Assembly (NCBI GenBank): GCA_006176705.1
Contig: QRFJ01000482.1
Location: 186,001-250,000, forward strand
Direction: 5' to 3'
Origin: Cocos nucifera
Taxonomy: Eukaryota; Streptophyta; Magnoliopsida; Arecales; Arecaceae
Length of the DNA: 64,000 nt
The number at the start of each line of letters is the position of its first letter. Position 1 is the first letter of the stretch. This document shows, piece by piece, positions 1 through 11,854 of this stretch. The notes beneath the pieces are model-generated. The model made no database searches. It saw only the letters and a program-made list of their open reading frames with translations, and was not told the origin of the DNA. Both the position numbers and the translations under genes were made by a program.

Positions 1-2222
1 ATGCCTTCAGCCTTTTGCATTCTATTTTGGTCATGATTACCCACCATATTGGCCAGATTTGTACTTACTGTATTGACTATTATCTCTAGGAAAGGATCTT
101 TATTGATCAGCATAACTCTCTTTTCTTTATTAAGGAACTTCAATCTACCCTCCCTAATAGATTTTTGTATAGTATTTCTAAATATCAGACAATTATTTAT
201 ACTATGACTCCACTGATTATATCATTTGTAATATTTCATCCTCTTTAACTCCTCTACCATTGGTATTATATGACCTTTCGACAATTTGATTTATTTATCC
301 TTCAATAAGTGGTCAAATATTTGATCTACCTTAGTAATATCAAATGCAAACTTGATCTCTTCTTTTGGTGAAGCTTGAATAGTTGTCATTAACCAAACTT
401 GCGCATTCAGCCTACTGAGTGCTTTGCAAATATAAGATTTTCCAATGAGAATTTTTGCAACATCAAATTTTGTGTCTAAATCTTCACCTACTTTTTTGAT
501 TAAATATCATAATTAAAATCTCTACAATAAGTTTTCTTCATATATTTTTTTTATTCTCCTTCTGTAAGAACTATTTCATAATTTACTACTTGGGATGTTA
601 ATTAGAATAGATTAGAGAATTCCTGACCTACAAAATTCTTTCTTAGCTCAAGGTTAAGGCCGTTTTAAGAAATTTTTACAAATTCAATCTCTCATAAAGA
701 TGAACAGGATCTATTTTGGACCTTTTTGAATTGGCTCATATACTTTTCAACTAATTCATCGGCTTGTTATGTCAATCTAGCCAAATCTACAATCGATATC
801 TCAGATTTGGTTTTATAAAATTGAGTATGAGATAGATTTTTTTATTTCTTACCAAGTAAATATGGAATTATGAGGCAATTTCACATACCATGAAAAAGTA
901 GATGTGGTGAGGGAGTTCGTGAATAGTCTAAGTTTAAGAAAGTGCTTGCCTCACCATATCAGACTGAAAATCTGCCTACATGTTCCATTGTTGAAATACC
1001 ATCATCTCCCAAGAAATTGAAAATTTTAGGTACTTTATATCCTCTAGATAATTCATATACTTGATTATACCATTTGAGATATGGTTTCCTATATATCGGC
1101 CTATTGACTGGCCGAAGTAGAAAACCTAGTTGTTCCCTAACTATATTTGCTAGATGAGCTAAATCAAGACTAGGTTGGCACCATCCCCTTGGTTCTATAG
1201 TACCCTTACTTGTGCTAAGACTCTTTATTATGGTTAATATAAAGAATTTTCATGTACTGTATAAGAGTTCGACTCTGCAGCGCTCAAACAAAACCCAATT
1301 CTAGGGTTAGAAACGAAATCTAGTCCATTCAATTCTTGTGGTAATGGAACCATCATAACCCATATATTGCCCCCTAGCATTGTTGACATCTCTTTCTGAA
1401 CTTGCTTGCCCCCTAGTGTTAAGGGCTACCGTTGTATCGAGTCTTGTCTGGTTCTCAAAATGACCATTACCATTAGCAATGGACACATTTAGCCTGTATC
1501 CAACATGAGTTCTCATTGCACAAGCAGTAGCTTCATCAATTCTCAAATTTGGCCTGTAATTGGCCAGCGTAGTTGTATGAGATGGAACCAGAGGCCTAGT
1601 TGAAACTTCTATGTTCATCAATTAAGGCTTTATTCTAGATGGCTTTTCTTCAGAATATTTGGCCTTTTCTTTATCATAAGACATTATCTTTTTTAAATCA
1701 GATTACTCTAGGATTTTCACATTCCATATTGCAGACCCTGCATAGACGACCCTTGTATTATTCGTTGGGCATTTTCTAAATGTTGTGCCACTTGGGCTTC
1801 GTTCTAAGGTGTAAGTGAAGAAACGCTTTCCTACTGACTTACTAATAGTCTCATGATCGTAGCAAATTAGTTGATAATTGCTTCGATAAGATCTTTTTGA
1901 CTTTCATCTAGATGGTACCGAAATTATGCCACAGTATCATTCATCTAAGGTATAACCCATTGGAAAGTTATCGAGGTGGGGAACTAGCTTATGTGTTGGC
2001 CAATTTTCTTTTTTGATGACACTCCTTGTTGGGCTTCATCGCTAATAGCATTAACCTATCATAAGAATAAATCAAACTCCACTTGTTCAGTTGGGGGAGC
2101 TTGCTGGTTTTCAACATCTTAACCAGTAGCAGAAAGAGCTTTTAATTGCTCCACAATAAAGGTTTGAACTTCAACCATCTTCTTTGGCAATATTCTGTGC
2201 ATTCCACTGGTGTGCCAAAAAA
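1..2222 (-). pseudogene. Ty3/gypsy gag remnant
   Basis: Minus-strand translation gives a decayed capsid (gag) protein of a Ty3/gypsy retrotransposon, the structural protein that packages element RNA. Pieces in order: an N-terminal stretch (about 1307-2222), a capsid core near 1090-960 with a G-D-D-G-I-S-T-M-E-H-V pattern, a later part near 800-700, and a C-terminal block near 250-60 with W-S-H-S-I-N-N-C followed by E-G-R-L-K-F and K-D-P-F. That last block is typical of a plant gypsy gag family. Frame shifts and stops are frequent. The longest open piece is 104 codons at 1307-1621. A T-G-G-C-A-C-A-C-C leader motif at about 2214-2224 (minus) marks the 5' side. The element runs off the left window edge, so protease and pol are not visible. 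Confidence 0.7.
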
Positions 2223-2690
2223 AATTTTCTCTATTTTCGTGACTAAAGCCTAGAAAAATCAATAAATTGGTGGCATGAAGAGAAGTGTGTGGCATGCCAC
2301 TAGTGCAAGACTTAGAATTCAAAGAGGATGATTGTGTTCAAAATTATCTTGAAACTTCAAGAAACTTTGGATTACAGAACTACCGCCTACTCCTAAGAAA
2401 GATGCTATAAAAATGCAATTTAAAGGATAAAGTAAACAAGCAAATGAAGTAGAGTTTTCATTGATTTTTTTTTTCAAACAATTACATCTAGTTTAAATAA
2501 GTTTTACAATGTAGTTACAACCCCCACTCATCATTTCTCTATAATCATATTTCTTTAAAACAATTACCAGTGCCATTTAAATTTCTCTTCTTCATATCCT
2601 CTATGTGTCACCCCCCGTTGTTTTACTAAGCCCATCAATTGGTTCACTAAGCTCAAATAACTTGTGGGTGTAGATTTGTGATGCAAACAA
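2223..2690 (-). repeat. probable 5' LTR of the gag element
   Basis: This stretch lies directly upstream (minus strand) of the gag leader and has no coding content. A TATA-like run lies near 2405-2420 on the minus strand. No second LTR copy is in the window, so neither end can be fixed; the right limit is where the antisense-ORF-like remnant appears to begin. Confidence 0.3.
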
Positions 2691-3880
2691 ACTCGAGCTA
2701 ACTCTGGAGTCATTAGTGGGGTAGATCATAGTGGCATGGCTGTCACGGGCTTGTCCTCAATCGCTACTAGATTGATACTCGATGTTTATGTCAACGATGC
2801 CAAGGCTGGAGTAGGGGTGGGAGTCCTTGGCTGGGACTTTAGCTTCTCTGATGAAGACTCTCCATCTGAAGATAATTTTCTTTTCAAAGTCGACTTGATG
2901 GACTCAAGGCTCAGCCTCATCACTACAAAACTAAAGAAAATAGTTATATAAGTTCTAATGAATGATAAGAAAAAAATAGTTGTATAAATTCTAATGAATG
3001 ATAAAAAAATTTTTCTAAGTCAGGAAAGATGTTGACTGTTTCCCGAGGCAACATGAGACTAATGCTAGGGTCATAAAGATTCTACTTGATTAATAGTTCT
3101 TTTAGCTCAGGTACCTTAATACCAAGTAGACTCCGATAATCTTCCTCATCTCCGAAAAGGGTGGACTTATCCTTATTCGAGGATGAATGAGGATCACCCC
3201 ATACTGGATTGAAACCCCAGGGCAAATCCAATGTACGAAGAAAAAATAATTTTTCCAACCGTAGATTGAAGAGGACAATCTGATAATGAACTTACACCCT
3301 ATTTGGAGGGCAAAGTTCTACCACCATTTCTCATGAGGTTATTTCTTTAGAGTGAACAATGCTTTGAAGAGAGAGCACCCGAGGTGATGTGAAGCTAGCT
3401 ACAAAGGATGATAAAAATGATGACCACCCAAGTCAAGTTTGGGATGATCTAGGTTAGAAGAATTCTTTAGAAATCAAGCATGTTATTGATAAAAGAGTGG
3501 AGAGGTACATGGAGACCAACGTGGAGGGACTCATATAGGGTGACTTCACCTCGTGGAGGCATTAGTCATACAACCACATTCTAACCCAGAACTTCTAGTC
3601 GGAAGGCCGAAGAGATGGAAAAATAAGAACAAAACCTTCCAAGGTCATCCTCAATAATGATCGATTTTTCAATACTTGGACCTCAGAAATCTCCAAACCT
3701 ACACACAAGGCTACCCATGCTTTGAGGTTCCAAGGTCTGGTGTCTAGCCGAATAGCCAACCTTAGCAGTGGTCCGAGGAGTGTTCTCGATCCCAGTCCAG
3801 GGAGGTGGCAACCGAGAATGTCAGCCACCATGAGGGTTTTCACCCCTAACCTCATTGCCACCAGAAGACATGGAAAGAAG
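2690..3880 (-). pseudogene. Tat-type antisense ORF (aORF) N-terminal remnant
   Basis: Minus-strand translation from about 3861 downward gives a W-N-L-K-A-W-V-A-L-C-V-G-L-E-I-S block, a hydrophobic/aromatic region, then a proline, threonine and serine-rich tail near 2900-2700. The order resembles the N-terminal half of the antisense ORF of the Tat element at 53063-54065: a start region, a tryptophan-containing helix block, then a P/T-rich linker. The longest open piece is 88 codons (3595-3861). Function is unknown for the family. It is followed on its 5' side by an LTR-like stretch (4440-5335), as in the larger Tat element. The similarity was judged by eye and is moderate. Confidence 0.4.
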
Positions 3881-4439
3881 AAAAGCTACTGGTTAAACTA
3901 GAGAAACAAGGGGAAGAAAAAGGGATTGAACCAAAAATAAGAGGAAAAACCTAATCAGGAACTAACATAAAAGCAAGGAAAATGAAATGATAAGGAAGAC
4001 CAACCAAAAAATAGAATTTGAAAGTCACTGATGTCGAAGAAGACGATAGTGATTGGAAACTCTCCCTTTGACAACTACAATTATAGGAGAACAACTAGTA
4101 GAAAAAATAGAAATTCAATAGAAGCAAAATAAAAGAAAAGTGATAGAGGAAAGATCTATTTATACTACTTATCGATAGCCAGGATTTAGACTTCTTACCA
4201 TCAGATTTTAATATGTGGTATGTATTAGGGCCAACAAATCGCACGACTCTTCGTTGCACCATCCTCAGATTGAGCTACATAGACTGATCCATGAGATATA
4301 GTGCTGGACTTACTGACGTCCGACATGTGGCAAATCTTGATAGGCCTAGAGATGATTTTTGAATCCCCCTTTTCTGAATCCCTTATAAATATAGTGAGAT
4401 TCTTGAAGCATTACATTAATGATATCCTAAGATTTTCTC

Positions 4440-5335
4440 TACTAAATACTATTGATTAAATGCTCCAAAGAGAAGATTGGATCGGCAACGAAAAATTGCT
4501 CTCATGATTAGCTACTCCCTTTACCTGAAGCAATAAAACCACTTCGAACTCAAAAATAGAGAGCAAGTATTGTAGAGGTTATCCACCATCCAACCAGACT
4601 TTCTCCGCCTCTGATTTAAACTAAGCACTTATCGACGACTCGACAAGAGTGCCTTTGATATCAAGGAGAAATCCAAGAAAATAAGACGAAGTGACCTTGT
4701 GAAATTAGCTTTTGTCTGACCTCCAAATTGGACATTTACCGATCCTAAGGTTAGGATCCTATTGATGATAAGAAATGAACTCCATGACTGACACGGGCAT
4801 TGATGCATTCGAGGCGGAACCTCGGTTTGATACTGATCTTAAGCTACCAACCTATTCGGCCATGTGGGAGATTCTTGAAATCTCCCAATAACTTTCAGAA
4901 TATGGGCATAATCTACAACTAACACCTATGACTAACAATCTTGATTCATAGGTTAGTGGGCAAATTTTTTATTCTAACAGTTTGTTAGGTTGAGGCCTAG
5001 CAACCTAAAAAATTAGAAGCCTAACAGTTTACCGAATTTTGGCACAACAACCTACAGTTCTACCTTTATATAAAGAAATAATAAGAAGATCCCCAGATAA
5101 GTCCAACTCCAAAGAACACCCAGCACTTTTGCTCTTTCTCTCTCTTCTATATATATTATTCTCAAGCTCCGACTAACTTAATATCAAAAGATCTCCCATC
5201 ATAAAACCTCTGACGAGAGTGGACTTGTCTTACAAGTCTCCTCTAGGTGCTCCAGTCCTTAGGTGGAAGCTGAGCTCTTGGGTCGGAAGGAGTTCGACCT
5301 CAGTCACGTAAATCTTAGATTGGAGTTTTGCAATA
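4440..5335 (+). repeat. probable 3' LTR of a second Tat-type element
   Basis: A TATA box (ctttatataaag) at about 5061-5072 is followed by a CT-rich leader and ends near ttgcaataa at about 5335. In the well-defined Tat LTR at 16857-17722 the TATA box lies about 625 bp from the start and 235 bp from the end. The same spacing here predicts an LTR of about 4440-5335. The distance from the aORF start to the LTR (about 600 bp) also matches the larger element. No partner LTR is visible and the boundaries are estimates. Confidence 0.4.
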
Positions 5336-6530
5336 ATATGATAAATAATTTATTAGGATCAAAAAAATTTAAATGATACATCTTAACTAGTCTTTCTAAT
5401 TGAGGTATTGAGTTGTTACAATTTGGAAGTGCTTTTACTTTCCAAAAATCCTATATAAAGCACTACAATGACAGTTTTTTTACTTTTTCTTTTGCAAAGC
5501 CTCGAGGACAGCAAAGAAAATGGTAAAGAAGAACTAATGTCCTTAAAATCTAACACTCATTCAGTCAGCATAGGTTTAATATTGAAGCACCTACATACGG
5601 GGTTCAAAACTGGGGACGGAGATATGTTCCAAATTAATATTAGAAAGGTTTCGGAAGGAAAACCTACTTGGAGGAAGTTTGTTAATCCAGGAATAGAAGA
5701 TGCAGAGTACCCCCAGATTTTAGTTTTGATAGGTTCAGCAAATAGACCTTTCCATGCTACATGAAGTTCTACTTCTAGAACAGAGCAATGAAGGAATCGA
5801 CGAGCCTAGCATGCATAAGTCTTCCATTTATGTCTCTGAGAATAAACACAACACCAACAACATTTTTCTTGACGCAACATTTTTCTAAGAATAAACCCAA
5901 CAATTTCTGTCTATCTGAATAAACCATCGAAAGAAGCAATCCTTTTCTATTTAGCATTTGGTGATGGATAGATATGTGGAAATTTCTTTTCTTCTAACTC
6001 TTTGGTGTCATTGGATTCAATTATGACATGCTTAAATCCAACTTTGTTGAGATTTTGATTCAAATTAAGAACTTCAAGATGAGTTGAGTCTATAACGATC
6101 GAGTTGATTAGCTTTGAAGTTATTGAATTCAAGTGCACCTTTAATATGTCAACTTTGGGAGACTGTTTATTGCCGTTAAGATTTTCTGAGCTACAAAATT
6201 ATAAAATATAATTTTCTACCAAACTGATCTTAAAGAAAAAGGAGAAAATATATTTTTATTAAGTTCAACAACCAAACTACATAATAAATCTGTAAAATTT
6301 GTCAACCAAACCGGTACTTGGATAAGGTAAATCAATTGTCTAATAAGAAAATAATGGACATCATAAAAGCATAAGCCAAATTTGAGCTTTCTAATCTTTT
6401 TCTAAAAGCAATTTTTTGACCTCCAAGTTAGCATAAAGCGCCTTTATTTTATTACAAGTTATCAAACAAATTATGGTTTTATACGGTAGTTTTATAATTC
6501 TTAAGTTATAAAAATATTTTTTAAACAACA
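5336..6530. other. AT-rich stretch without recognised gene
   Basis: It holds a TATA-like ctatataaag near 5451-5460 and a 98-codon open frame at 5468-5764 (+) with no recognised motif. Short minus-strand frames at 5775-6138 are also unrecognised. The part 6190-6530 is strongly AT-rich and may be decayed non-autonomous DNA transposon, but no terminal repeats could be matched. Confidence 0.4.
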
Positions 6531-6605
6531 CCAAATACACCTTTTTAGGTGTACTTGGATGCTTAACTTTTTTTTATAATGTAACCTGATGCTTCGCATC
6601 AGGTT
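6531..6605. repeat. two adjacent hairpins
   Basis: Hairpin 1 has 12-base arms at 6531-6542 and 6547-6558 with 11 of 12 pairs and a tttt loop. Hairpin 2 has perfect 10-base arms at 6583-6592 and 6596-6605 with a ttc loop. The CCAAATACACC-type arm resembles ends of small non-autonomous DNA transposons in plants, but no second terminus was found. Confidence 0.6.
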
Positions 6606-7550
6606 GCAACCGGAGTAACTTTTACAATTTATACCTTTTTTTGAGTTGAATGATGTGGTCTCAGTGGTCCTGCATCGACCATCCAATTTATTGGATACGA
6701 TCCATTGTATCTAAACTATTTATATAGAAAAAATTATATAACTTAAAAAATTTCTAATATATAAATTAAGTGATCTATTTTTATATTATTTAAATTATTT
6801 AATTTTTAACCACTTGATATATAAGATTTGTAATCGCATTATTTTCTATATATATCAGCTTAAAAATAATAAATTATATCCAATAATTCAAATCATTAAT
6901 TTGAAATTTTTATCATCTTGTTAAAAAAAAAAAGTAAAACTCTTATCGAGTTACACTAAGTGTCAAGTTTCTAGGTAGAGGAAGCCCTATTTCATTTTTA
7001 TTTGCAGTATGGTATTAATATGCTCTCATCAAAGCTAGATCCCTGTGCCTCTCCAAGGGTAAGCTTTTAATTAGAAGATACATACCGACTATTGTCCTAG
7101 TTTACTATTCTCACTTTATGTTTTAATTAAAATTATTTTATATGCAGATAATATATATGTTTTGGTTGGAATAGCATCCTTTATATTGGTTAATTGTCAT
7201 CATAATCAATATTCTGAACATAAAAAATAAATCTTACCATTTCCATCTACCAAATGGTTTTCACTAGCGAAACTCATGCAATCATGGTTGCTGTTAAATA
7301 ATAATAATACTACTAATAATAATTTATCGTGGTGTACAAATTTCACCTAGCTACAAATTACTTGATTGGTGGTGCATCACCATAACAACCAGTTTTAGAT
7401 CATTAAACGAAGTTAAACCATGGCCAAGCATTACTAAGATCATTACTAAGATAAAACATATATTCGAAACTTGATGTTTTCCTTTTTTTTCCAAACTTTA
7501 TTGTATAGAGCTTATATCCAAGAGGGTTACTACGATGGGTCACTGTTCCC
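6606..7550. other. AT-rich non-coding stretch
   Basis: No open frame of note and no recognised motif. It contains many short A/T runs and a small palindrome near 6680-6697 (atccaa, tttatt, ttggat type). Confidence 0.5.
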
Positions 7551-7553
7551 CTC

Positions 7554-7598
7554 AAAAAAAAAAAAAAAAAAAAAGAAAAAAAAAGAAAAAAAGAAAAG
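7554..7598 (+). repeat. A-rich purine tract
   Basis: About 45 bases of nearly pure A with scattered G. It forces a lysine-rich open frame (7471-7767) that is not a gene. Confidence 0.85.
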
Positions 7599-7959
7599 CG
7601 GGGGGAGGGACCAATCAGTCACTTGTTTTGCCTCATTGCCGGTTGAGATGGCAATTTATACTAAAAAAACATTCTCCAATCTGTGTACCATAGACAAACA
7701 GCAGCTAGACGTGTCCTGGCTCCCATTATTCTTATCGATCAGCTTCTGCTGGAAGGATCGATCGTAAAAGCCATAACAATCAGACGATTTCTCACACAGG
7801 ATTCAAATATAAATACTTCCCGCCTTGTATAAACTAATTCTTTTATTAAATTCTCATGGATCTCAAACAAATGGAGGCCTACCATCGCACCTATAAAGTG
7901 GAAGCTAGATTTTGTCCCTTAACACCTAAGACCTTGACCCTTTTTGTTGGGACATGCTT

Positions 7960-8390
7960 TCTAGCAGATGCCTTGGCTAACATGAGTAGAAGAATATAAA
8001 TAATTTGAGAGGTTGTTGGAGACAAAAGCCAAATTGTTGCTCGCACCGGATGGATATGATCATCCAACATTAGGGTTTGGACTTGGCCCAACGATCCAAC
8101 AATCTCAATCGAATTAAACCGATAATTGTTAATGATGCATCTAAACAACCAATCTTGCAAGAGTAGCAAGATACAGACTAACAGAAGTGCCAAGACCTGA
8201 ACTCCAATCTTCTATTTAAAGATAGCAAGTCCATTAGCTAACATGCCTGAGGGAATAAAAATTATTTGAGAGATTGATGGGCACAAAGCCAAATTGGCAA
8301 CTCGATCGGATGGCTACGATCGCGGAGGCAACCGGACGTGGAGGTGGCCCATCCAATGGACAGTCTCGATCGAGGGTACAGGCCTGCAGA
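7960..8390 (+). repeat. diverged direct duplication (about 120 bp units)
   Basis: The segment about 7970-8095 and the segment about 8235-8370 share an ordered series of words: ttggctaacatg / attagctaacatg, aattatttgagag, acaaagccaaattg, ctcg..cggatgg, and a ggcccaa/ggcccat block followed by tctcaatcga/tctcgatcga. The second copy is clearly more GC-rich than the first. Confidence 0.55.
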
Positions 8391-8617
8391 AGAGCCAAAG
8401 AGTGCAAGGTCTCGCCACTAGTCTCTTGTTAATGGGATTTGATGCCATTTGTGTGATGGATGGGCCCACAGACAGGCCCAATCTGTCTATTGGCTAACTG
8501 AACTGGGCCAAAACAAAGTGATGGGAGGGGGTCTAATCTTTGCTGTCTGCCAGCTGGAACCCACGCTAGGGTGGGCCATAGTTTGGTCTCCCACTCGCTA
8601 AAGACCCTGACATTCGC

Positions 8618-8623
8618 CACGTG
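8618..8623. promoter_or_regulatory. isolated CACGTG (G-box) motif
   Basis: A perfect palindromic CACGTG inside ccacgtgtc, in a GC-richer island (about 8290-8700). This is the core sequence bound by plant bZIP and bHLH factors. It may be chance; the denser group at 9795-9949 is stronger. Confidence 0.3.
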
Positions 8624-8699
8624 TCAGCCAGTTCCTTTTGTCTTTACGTGCCCAGATGGGACAAAGCCGGTCGACGGCTATCGGAGCCTTCGGGACGTC

Positions 8700-9790
8700 A
8701 AATTATGTAGGGGTTACCGTTGTATCTGTGTGCAGGGTTAGGACTAAGTTGCCAAAATGTGCTTAAAAACTATGCAATATTATACCCTACTCTATGTGCA
8801 CCAATATCACTGTTCATCACATCAATCGATGAATGGCTGACAGAAGGAGACGAACTAATTGATGTAGTGTACAACCACATGATGCATGCAGTATAAGATG
8901 CAATTCTCTAAAATTAAACTACTATTTCATTATCCTATGGTGGGCATGTGTATCACTTACAAGCAAGCATGATGGTTCTAATTGGCCAGCGGATGTGCTG
9001 ATTGATGACAAATTAAGCATTATCTTGTTAATGGCAAACAGAGGACAAATCTTTTTAGCAGTATGATAGATGCAAAATTGTTAATTGGTAAATGAACATG
9101 GTGACACTTCTTATCTTGGACTAATATATAGTTATTGTATTAGTATGCATGGATGACAAAGCTAATCATGTATTGATGGGTTTTGCAAGTGTTGGTCCAG
9201 CTGATCGGCATTCTTCTTTGTCTGGTAGGTAATAATAAAGTTATGGGTCCAAGATTTTTTGAAGGATTACAATGAACCAGCCTATTTATCAATATCTATA
9301 TAACAACAATTGTGTTCGAGCTTGTTAGTTTTAAAAACAAGCCAACGTCTAATTTGGTAGGTTAAAAGAGTCAAGGACCGTCCTTATTTCTTAAGAAACT
9401 GGAGTGCCATCCATTGGTAAGCAATTAAGCAGAACACCTCTAACATGATTGAGGCATTACCATAGTCCAGAGAAATGGTTCACAATTTGAAGGGAAAGAC
9501 AAGGCTGGCGAATGCATCGACATGTTGATTTTTAACCTAAATGTTATGACTCGGACTACAGTAAACTTAGGCAATTTGTCTTTCGATCATACAAACAAAT
9601 AAAATGTAAGTTGTGCAAAGAACTGGCTCATCCATATGCCTGATTTAGCTCAAAATTCTCCTTTGATGTGATCGAGTTGGAGCCATTCTCAGCCAAAGCT
9701 TGAGACTAAAGAAAAAGAAAAACTAAACACTTGCAAACAAACACGAGATACCTCTTGGGGCGTCGAAAAAGCCGTCACAGATACAGCTGG
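8700..9790. other. stretch without recognised gene
   Basis: Moderately AT-rich and with no open frame of note on either strand. No transposon motif was recognised. Confidence 0.45.
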
Positions 9791-9794
9791 GTCG

Positions 9795-9949
9795 CACGTG
9801 GGAGCAGCATAAACTTTATGCGATCTGCATGGATCTCACACGTGGGTGGTGATAATGGGAGGGGCTTTAGGGGTTTGTGGAGTGAGTGAGCCCCACCACT
9901 CGATGCTGTCGACTGAGTGGGCACGTGTTCGTGCGCCGACGCTCACGTG
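9795..9949. promoter_or_regulatory. cluster of four CACGTG (G-box) motifs
   Basis: Perfect CACGTG hexamers lie at 9795-9800, 9839-9844, 9922-9927 and 9944-9949, within 155 bp of GC-rich sequence in an AT-rich neighbourhood. The flanks (cgcacgtggg, acacgtgggt, gctcacgtga) resemble ABRE/G-box contexts bound by bZIP and bHLH factors. Four copies are far more than chance would give. No coding region is recognised directly downstream. This could be the promoter of a lost or distant gene, or part of an unrecognised element. Confidence 0.45.
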
Positions 9950-9959
9950 AGGTGAGCCC

Positions 9960-11292
9960 GGCGGTGGGAGGTAAAAAGGTGAAAAGTGAAAGAAACAAAA
10001 AATCCATACGCTTTATTGGCTTGTTTTTTTTTTTTTTTTAGGGGTGTGAAGGGAAAGTCAAATAGGGGTCAATGTTGTCTTTGACTCATTCTTGGAAGGG
10101 AAGGCTGGCGTATGTGTGCCATGATTGTATCTGGTGGACCTACACTTCAAAACGCTTCCCCTTTTGTTAACTCATGTTTTCGCTTTTATGTTTGCCTTTT
10201 GTTTGCGGTCAATTTATTTATCTTCTTCATCAGTACTATGAAAATACTAAAGCTTGAAAACATATATACAAGAGTAGATTTTCAGTATTTGGACATAGTT
10301 CAACAATAGTTAACAAATCAAGTGCCAAAGAAATTGGAAAGATTTATCAGAAGCATGAAAAAGTTTTCAAAATTAAAAAATTAGAATAATAACAATCAAA
10401 ATAGAAGTATAATCTATCTAAAATGTTAATATTTTTCTTTATGGAGACAAAAATAGCAAAAGTAACAATGCCAATTCTATTAGTATCATAATTTCATGAC
10501 ATATATAAATCATCATATCCATATACAATTCGTGAACAATTGAGCTATTTTTGATCGATTTATGGTGGAAAAATAGTTTGGACAAACCATTCAACTTGAG
10601 GAAAAATTGAGAATATAATTTAAGATTTTTTTTCTATAATTTTTAGTAGTTTGGAAAATATCGTGACCATGCTTGTAACAAATATTAATGGGAATCAAAT
10701 AAAGATTCCGACTACTAACAAATGGAGATACAAAATTTGTCGAGGATCAAGAATCAATTGTGATTTTAGTTGCAATAATTTTGGTGGTGTTTAGGTCCTA
10801 AAAAATTTACTTTAAATTTTAATATTTTGGTAAAAGAAATGAAAAAAGTGAAATAACTTGAAAGTAGTAATTCAATAGCATTTTGGAGTGTAATTTTTTT
10901 TTTAATATATACATCTATAAAGCTCTAGAGTGAGTAAAAATTACATAGCCTTATTCCCGTGTATAATAAAGTTATTTCAATATTTTGAACCTATAACCCC
11001 AAGATCATAATAATAGAGTAAATCTCCACATTGCACCACTCACCCCATAATTTCTTAAATTACAAATAAATGTATTATTTCTTTATTGAACTTAAGTTGT
11101 TTAGAATTTGTTGTATTTGGCAACAAAAATGAATTCTAGTGCTTTGCATATTCCATTTTCTTGTCATTTTTGTTTATAACTCAGAGAAAATTATAATGTT
11201 TTGAGGTTAACTGCTCATTTAACTAAATCCCAACACTTATAGAGAATTTATTCATTTTATATCCAAGTGGTGTTATAACTTCAAATAATAAT
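9960..11292. other. AT-rich flank of the nested cluster
   Basis: No recognised gene. It includes a T run at about 10023-10039 and a 65-codon open frame (10112-10309, +) without known motifs. It ends at the target site of copia-A. Confidence 0.5.
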
Positions 11293-11297
11293 GTATC
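11293..11297 (+). repeat. target-site duplication of copia-A, left
   Basis: GTATC, identical to 55662-55666 beyond the right end of the element 44 kb away. Confidence 0.85.
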
Positions 11298-11415
11298 TAT
11301 TATAAATGGACGTTGAAGCCCATATGGATGACTCCCTAGAAATTAGAATGAGAAATATTATTTTTTTATAAATGAATGAGAAATATTATTTTCTTTTGTA
11401 AATGAATAAGAGATG

Positions 11416-11446
<31 letters not shown>

Positions 11447-11590
11447 GTATTGAAAGCTTATAAAAAAGCTTGAAAATAGAATGAAAAAATAGATTACCTT
11501 GTGAAAGAATTTCTCCTCTCTCTCTCTCTCTCTCATTCTCTTATTATGTCTCTCTCCATTTTATTATATATTATATTATTTCATAATACA
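11298..11590 (+). repeat. Copia-A 5' LTR
   Basis: It begins tattataaatgg (expected TG mutated to TA) and ends cataataca. It contains repeats of a short aaatgaatgagaaatatt unit, a long T run (about 11416-11439) and a CT microsatellite (about 11512-11534). The first half matches 16714-16856 and the second half matches 55528-55661. Confidence 0.9.
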
Positions 11591-11609
11591 TTATCAGTAA
11601 GAGAAGCCT
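11591..11609 (+). promoter_or_regulatory. Copia-A primer-binding region
   Basis: ttatcagtaagagaagcc directly follows the LTR. This is where reverse transcription would be primed. The atcag..agagaagcc words resemble an initiator-Met tRNA site but with extra bases, so the tRNA is not assigned with confidence. Confidence 0.45.
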
Positions 11610-11854
11610 TTCAATCTAGTAGTGCAAGGCATCTCTAAGTAGAAGAAGGTTCCAAATTTGAATCTACTTTGGTTTGTATATTCTTTCGAAAATATTCAAT
11701 TCTCACAATCTATTGGGCTAATCTCCTTCCTCAACCTCTATTAAAAGAATCTTGAGGATTATTTTTAGAAGCTTTCATAGGCTATTCGATTGTAGAATAG
11801 ATTTATAAAAGATATAGTTATTGATATTTATTTATTTTATAATTTTTAGTTAAA

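Noticed and set aside
5468..5764. 98-codon open frame after a TATA-like motif
   Set aside because: No recognised domain, AT-rich repeat-poor context and no second exon; not enough to call a gene.
7471..7767. 98-codon open frame with a long lysine run
   Set aside because: Caused by the A-rich tract; low complexity.
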